A stretch of 18,461 nucleotides of DNA. Origin: Verrucomicrobiota bacterium (GTDB lineage: Bacteria; Verrucomicrobiota; Verrucomicrobiia; Limisphaerales; JADLHS01). Positions 15,394 through 18,461 of the stretch are shown here, piece after piece. The position numbers and the translations under genes are program-made. The notes beneath the pieces were generated by a model, which saw nothing but the letters and a program-made list of their open reading frames with translations, did no database searches and was not told where the DNA came from. The stretch is taken from NCBI GenBank assembly GCA_004297495.1, contig SCTL01000616.1:1-18461 (forward strand), in the 5' to 3' direction. Numbering within the stretch: the first letter of the stretch is position 1; each line of letters begins with the position of its first letter.

Positions 15394-15408
15394 AATTTTT
15401 AGTTATCC
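15392..15408 (-). repeat. Right copy of 17-bp inverted repeat, dif-like core
   Basis: ATAATTTTTAGTTATCC is the exact reverse complement of 13635-13651. The asymmetric spacer CTAAAAA is therefore in opposite orientation in the two copies, the geometry that yields inversion if both are recombination sites. The outer arm on the gene side is less palindromic (TTATGC instead of TTATCC). It overlaps the first two bases of the start codon of the membrane-protein gene. Confidence 0.7.
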
Positions 15409-15483
15409 GTGATAATGGCAATGTCCCCGCAATTGGAAACTCTTTACGAAGTGTGATCGAAACCACGGTCAGACACTGCGGTT

Positions 15484-16407
15484 TCAGATTGCCATCTTGT
15501 TTCGAGGATGCCTCCGGGCAAGTGCGTGACGCTGGCTTCGCTCGCTCACATGTACGTAAATCGTGGTTGTTGTTATGGAACTGTGCCCGAGAAGACGCTG
15601 GATATGTCTCAAGTCAACGCCATCCTCTAAAAGCAATGTGGCGACGGTATGCCGAAGCATGTGCGGGGTGATTCGCCGTGCACCGATGCGAGTTGCTTGT
15701 CTCCGCAAAATTGCGCGCACTGATTGATCTGAAATTCGCACACCGTGCCGATTTACAAACAAAGGGTCGTCCAGTCCGGCACCGTCCTCTCGTCGCCGGT
15801 CGATATGGCTCTGCAATTTGACACGGAACGCATCGCACACAATTGGGACTTCGCGTTCGCGGCTTCCTTTACCGCAAACGGAGATTACGAGCCGATCCAT
15901 GTCAACCTGTTTGATGTTTGTGGCAACAGTTTCACTCACTCGCATGCCCGTCGAAAACAATAGTTCCACGAGTGCTGTGTCCCTGAGCTTTTTGCTTTTT
16001 GACTTAGGGGTATCGTCCGTCAACCGGTGCGTTGAGCGGAGAAGCGATCTAACCGTATTACGTCCCACTACACGTGGCAGACTGCTGCCCACTTTAACCT
16101 CGCTACGGAATCCAGCCAGCGGATTGCTGCCTAGTTTATTTTGGCGTTCAAGGCACGAGAACATGGATTTCAACGTGGCTACGCGGCGGCGAATTGTGCG
16201 TGGCTTTACTGAGTTCATGCTGGCTAACCAACGCTGAATGAGATCGCGATTGACATCTTCGACTCGAACATCTGCGGACGGGCTCGTCGCGAAGTTGTTA
16301 AATATTGCCAAGTCGTGGCGATAGGCTTTGAGTGTGTGCGGACTAAGTTTGCGATGATAAGCACAATGGCCGAGGAACCATTCAATGGCAGACGTAATCG
16401 TATTCAT
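15484..16407 (-). CDS. Tyrosine recombinase (XerC/XerD-like integrase)
   Basis: The product is 307 aa. The N-terminal SAM-like core-binding domain (ITSAIEWFLGHCAYHRKLSP, then HTLKAYRHDL) precedes a catalytic domain with the full set of residues: R156 (TGMRVSE), K180 (CGKGSRERE), H249-x2-R252 (HMLRHT), H275 (LLGHSS) and Y284 (TTTIYVHV). Length and motifs match Xer-type recombinases; the extra helix typical of integron IntI is not seen. The frame extends to a TTG at 16446, but the ATG at 16407 fits the usual Xer N-terminus better; neither has a strong ribosome-binding site. Its 3' end lies 75 bp from the right inverted repeat, so those dif-like repeats are its most likely local substrates. That link is inference. 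Confidence 0.9.
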   Translation of the reverse strand: MNTITSAIEWFLGHCAYHRKLSPHTLKAYRHDLAIFNNFATSPSADVRVEDVNRDLIQRWLASMNSVKPRTIRRRVATLKSMFSCLERQNKLGSNPLAGFRSEVKVGSSLPRVVGRNTVRSLLRSTHRLTDDTPKSKSKKLRDTALVELLFSTGMRVSETVATNIKQVDMDRLVISVCGKGSREREVPIVCDAFRVKLQSHIDRRREDGAGLDDPLFVNRHGVRISDQSVRAILRRQATRIGARRITPHMLRHTVATLLLEDGVDLRHIQRLLGHSSITTTTIYVHVSERSQRHALARRHPRNKMAI

Positions 16408-16544
16408 GGGTGGTTTCAGTGTGTTTAACGTGAAGGGCAACGGCAATGCTCTACGTGACTTGCTTACCGCATAATAATCGGCCTGGTGCTGAATTGTAGA
16501 GCCTGTAGTAAAATGGAATTGCCGGGGCCGCCGACTGGTTCGAC

Positions 16545-16919
16545 ATGGGCTATCATCATTTTTTCAAACTTTTCCTCGCCACGATTCTCATTACGAGAAT
16601 TTCCGTGTTTATTTGGCCGATTCCGAGCCCGACTATAAACGGGTTCCGGATCCATCATTGGATGTACGGCGGGGTGCTTGTCGCTATATCGTTGGTTTTT
16701 GCAAATTCAGTGTTGTACTCAATTGGGTTAGGCTTGCTTGTTGATGAGGCAACCTACCTGCTCATAAGAGGCAAGACGCATGAAGACAACTACTCCGTGC
16801 GGAGTCTGGTTGGGACTGCTGTGTTGGTATTGCTTGTCTACATCTTTCGCGAGGAACTCTCCCGAGGGATCAATTTGGTGTCTTGGCTATTTAGAACGCT
16901 CAGTGCTTTCTGGTTCTAG
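16545..16919 (+). CDS. Small integral membrane protein, unknown
   Basis: The product is 124 aa with about three hydrophobic segments (FFKLFLATILITRISVFIWP, VLVAISLVFANSVLYSIGLG, SLVGTAVLVLLVYIF). Between the first two lies FRIHHWMYGG, a His-rich membrane-edge motif that recurs in small uncharacterised membrane proteins. The Shine-Dalgarno is poor. Length, consistent hydrophobic periodicity and a central acidic loop (RGKTHEDNYS) support a real gene. It is divergent from the recombinase. No function can be assigned. Confidence 0.6.
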   Translation: MGYHHFFKLFLATILITRISVFIWPIPSPTINGFRIHHWMYGGVLVAISLVFANSVLYSIGLGLLVDEATYLLIRGKTHEDNYSVRSLVGTAVLVLLVYIFREELSRGINLVSWLFRTLSAFWF

Positions 16920-17091
16920 GATTGAACCGCTCTGTGCTGGAATTGCGAACATTCTGCGGCAAACAGGTGATTGAATGGAATTTGTCAGACCCGGCACCTG
17001 CGTTGTTTGTCGAAGGAGCAAAGGCTGAGTAACAGCTTCTTGGTGAAAGCGGGCCTTGCCGGTAGCGGTAAGGTTAGGGGTCTGTCTCATA

Positions 17092-17367
17092 ATGCCCCAC
17101 GAACTTATCCTGGGTTGCATGGCAAAAAGTCTATTCAACTGGACGCATCGGGATGTTACCGATTTTCTCCAGCAGAAGGGATTCAGTTTTTTTGAGGGAG
17201 TGGATGGTGTTGGCCAAGCGTGGCTGAACTTCCACGACAACGGTGAGCCGAACAGGATGGTCGAAGTAAAGTTTACCAGCGCGTTCTACAAATCGAAAAC
17301 GCTCAAGCGAATGATTCGTCAGTCAGGAATTCCGGAAGAAGAGTGGATGACTTGGACAGGTGCTTAG
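17092..17367 (+). CDS. HicA-like small protein, possibly a degenerate toxin
   Basis: The product is 91 aa. The order of elements is that of HicA mRNA interferases (dsRBD-like fold): helix DVTDFLQQKGFSFFEG, a hydrophobic strand AWLNF, a charged turn, strand MVEVKF, and a final helix TLKRMIRQSGIPEEEW matching the HicA 'tl.silrqaGls.eef' end. The catalytic His normally sits in a KGSHxxY motif; here the equivalent stretch reads GVGQAWLNF, so RNase activity may be lost or the family may be different. No HicB gene flanks it. The ATG at 17092 has an AGGGG ~11 bp upstream; 17119 is an alternative start. Confidence 0.55.
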   Translation: MPHELILGCMAKSLFNWTHRDVTDFLQQKGFSFFEGVDGVGQAWLNFHDNGEPNRMVEVKFTSAFYKSKTLKRMIRQSGIPEEEWMTWTGA

Positions 17368-17403
17368 GTCGGTGCGGGGCGACGGTCCCTTAAAGCGCTT
17401 GAG

Positions 17404-17778
17404 TTAGAAAACATGGTCAAAACGAATGACAACAGATGTGTGGAAAACCGAAACCGTAATAGACCAGTCAGCGATTTGCTTGCTCTTGTGTGTCAGCGCG
17501 GCGGCGCGACCGTGATCGGTCAACTCGTCAATAAGAGACTCAAGCGCGGGCATCTCCTGTGGCAACCACGCGCGAAAGGTCTGGAACAAAGCGAGTGGCT
17601 GCTGCGTTGGCGGCTTCTCAAACTCAATGCAAAATGCCTCAACGCTCTGTCTATCAGGCGACTCTCTGAGCCAAATAGAAAGCGAACCCGAGTCCTGATG
17701 AACGACTCGGTCAGATCGAACAAGTGTCGGGAAAAATTGCCGTAGGTGTTGGTAAATTGTCTGCGGTGGTATGTTCAT
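17404..17778 (-). CDS. Hypothetical protein
   Basis: The product is 124 aa starting at an ATG at 17778 (MNIPPQTIYQHLRQFFPTLV). The middle SIWLRESPDRQSVEAFCIEF and a C-terminal DWSITVSVFHTSVVIRF suggest a mixed alpha/beta domain. I do not recognise the family. An upstream extension to 17916 is rejected because it would cross the intergenic repeat at 17824-17877. The gene is convergent with the HicA-like gene, with 36 bp between the stops. Confidence 0.55.
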   Translation of the reverse strand: MNIPPQTIYQHLRQFFPTLVRSDRVVHQDSGSLSIWLRESPDRQSVEAFCIEFEKPPTQQPLALFQTFRAWLPQEMPALESLIDELTDHGRAAALTHKSKQIADWSITVSVFHTSVVIRFDHVF

Positions 17779-17823
17779 GTGATGTGTGAGTGGCAACTTC
17801 CAAGCACAGCGACGGGCGTGCAC

Positions 17824-17877
17824 AAAACCTGAACGGCGGAATGGACTGTGCCCACGGTGATTCGCTGGAGCGCTCTG
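17824..17877. repeat. Intergenic ~50-bp repeat, copy 1
   Basis: From the TGAACGG at 17830, 48 bp align without gaps to 18378-18425 with 39 identities; all nine differences are transitions. A shared AAAACC precedes the block. The inner segment 17849-17859 can fold as UGCC-CAC-GGUG. Read on the minus strand the element lies between two genes, ~50 bp before the ATG at 17778. Confidence 0.7.
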
Positions 17878-17912
17878 TTCGAGTCCTGGTTGACTATTCT
17901 GCGCAACATGGA

Positions 17913-18284
17913 TCAAGAAGACTTAAGGATGCTTCGCACCTGAACCAAGACTCCCGGTTGTTGAGCTCCTTGCGCGAAAAGCTCCATTGCAATCCCGGCG
18001 GCGCGAATCTCGTTTTTTAGTTGCGTCTCCTTTCCCACTAAGAATAGCTCGGGGCCACCCTCCCTGAATCCGAAGCCAATCATAAGGAGTTGGGTTTTGA
18101 TCTCGGCTGCAATCTCCTCGCTCGAATGTACCGCGGCATATCCCGCCACGGTCATCAAAAGGATGTTGTCAGCGACATCTGGGTCATTGAGTTCGCCGAA
18201 AGCTTTCTCGAACTCATTGTAGTCAAAACGGGTTTTAGCGCTCTCGGTGATTGCGTCCCAGACGATGTCTTCAGGTTGTTGCAT
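17913..18284 (-). CDS. Hypothetical protein
   Basis: The product is 123 aa, acidic and mostly helical (DIVWDAITESAKTRFDYNEF near the N-terminus; then DVADNILLMTVAGYAAVHSS). A more extended C-terminal part has FREGGPELFLVGKETQLKNE. I do not recognise the family. The ATG at 18284 lies ~87 bp downstream of repeat copy 2 on the same strand, and the stop precedes copy 1. The gene is thus framed by the two repeats like a small cassette. Confidence 0.6.
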   Translation of the reverse strand: MQQPEDIVWDAITESAKTRFDYNEFEKAFGELNDPDVADNILLMTVAGYAAVHSSEEIAAEIKTQLLMIGFGFREGGPELFLVGKETQLKNEIRAAGIAMELFAQGAQQPGVLVQVRSILKSS

Positions 18285-18370
18285 GTGTGGCGCGGTGTGA
18301 GGACTTATAGCCTGGGACCAAGCTCAACCACCGATGGGACAGCGACAGTGGAACGCAATGGCGGCGTGGT

Positions 18371-18425
18371 AAAACCCTGAACGGTGGAACGGACTACGCC
18401 CATGGCGGTTCGCTGGGGCGCTTTG
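18371..18425. repeat. Intergenic ~50-bp repeat, copy 2
   Basis: This is the partner of 17824-17877 in the same orientation, 548 bp apart. The hairpin-forming core 18397-18407 reads CGCC-CAU-GGCG; the base changes relative to copy 1 keep pairing possible by swapping G-C and G-U pairs. The remaining ~36 bp to the window end contain nothing I can assign. Confidence 0.7.
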
Positions 18426-18461
18426 GCTAGGCCACAAAAGATTCGCTGACTCAAGCATCTG

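Noticed and set aside
15484..16407. Integron integrase IntI
   Set aside because: The extra helix insertion between the two catalytic-domain motifs typical of IntI is absent. The protein fits general XerC/D.
16408..16446. TTG start for the tyrosine recombinase
   Set aside because: A rare start without a ribosome-binding site. The ATG at 16407 gives the usual Xer N-terminus.
17876..17888. GTTCGAGTCC resembling a tRNA T-loop
   Set aside because: The flanking bases do not pair into a T-arm, and no anticodon or acceptor stem can be drawn upstream.

Overview
The window looks like an accessory, island-like stretch of a Verrucomicrobiota genome (Pedosphaera/Limisphaerales-like), inferred from protein style only. 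Two secreted-protein genes have the architecture common in that group: a signal-peptide protein at the left edge, and a C-terminal piece with a 'SSNLLTW' type tail near 9.9-10.3 kb. No rRNA, tRNA, CRISPR array or transposase was found.

Layout. (1) 1-1466, minus: 5' part of a secreted lipase-like alpha/beta-hydrolase gene that runs off the left edge. (2) 1932-6884, all minus: a plasmid/ICE-like block. In transcription order it holds a replication-relaxation (MobC/Replic_Relax-like) protein, a short CHC2/Toprim primase, five small accessory proteins packed with 4-bp overlaps or gaps under 20 bp (one is DUF6166), a terminator, an ArdC-type antirestriction protein, a RadC-type JAMM protein and a second terminator. 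(3) 6915-9206, plus: a 763-aa protein with an N-terminal SIR2-like NAD-binding domain and a long uncharacterised C-terminal part, a candidate anti-phage NADase. It diverges from the mobile block with only 30 bp between the starts. (4) 9368-9655, minus: a small protein with its own terminator. (5) About 9852-13183: a breakpoint region. The 3' end of a secreted-protein gene (minus) abuts the 3' half of a Wadjet jetC gene (plus) near 10.30 kb, followed by an apparently intact jetD. jetA, jetB and the ATP-binding N-terminal half of JetC are absent, so this reads as a decapitated Wadjet plasmid-defence locus, or an assembly junction.

(6) 13635-15408: two convergent membrane-protein genes (a CDP-alcohol phosphatidyltransferase and an unknown polytopic protein) overlap tail-to-tail and are bracketed by a perfect 17-bp inverted repeat shaped like a Xer/dif core site (GGATAA-7 nt-TTATCC). 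A tyrosine recombinase follows at 15484-16407 (minus). This is the best candidate for an undescribed arrangement: a recombinase-linked, possibly invertible or excisable cassette. (7) 16545-18461: small unknown genes on both strands, one HicA-like, plus two copies of a ~50-bp structured intergenic repeat that differ only by transitions.

Taken together, the region mixes mobile-element maintenance and counter-defence genes (ArdC, primase, replication relaxation) with defence genes (SIR2, Wadjet remnant) and a site-specific recombinase. Functional calls come from motifs read by eye. No database search was possible.
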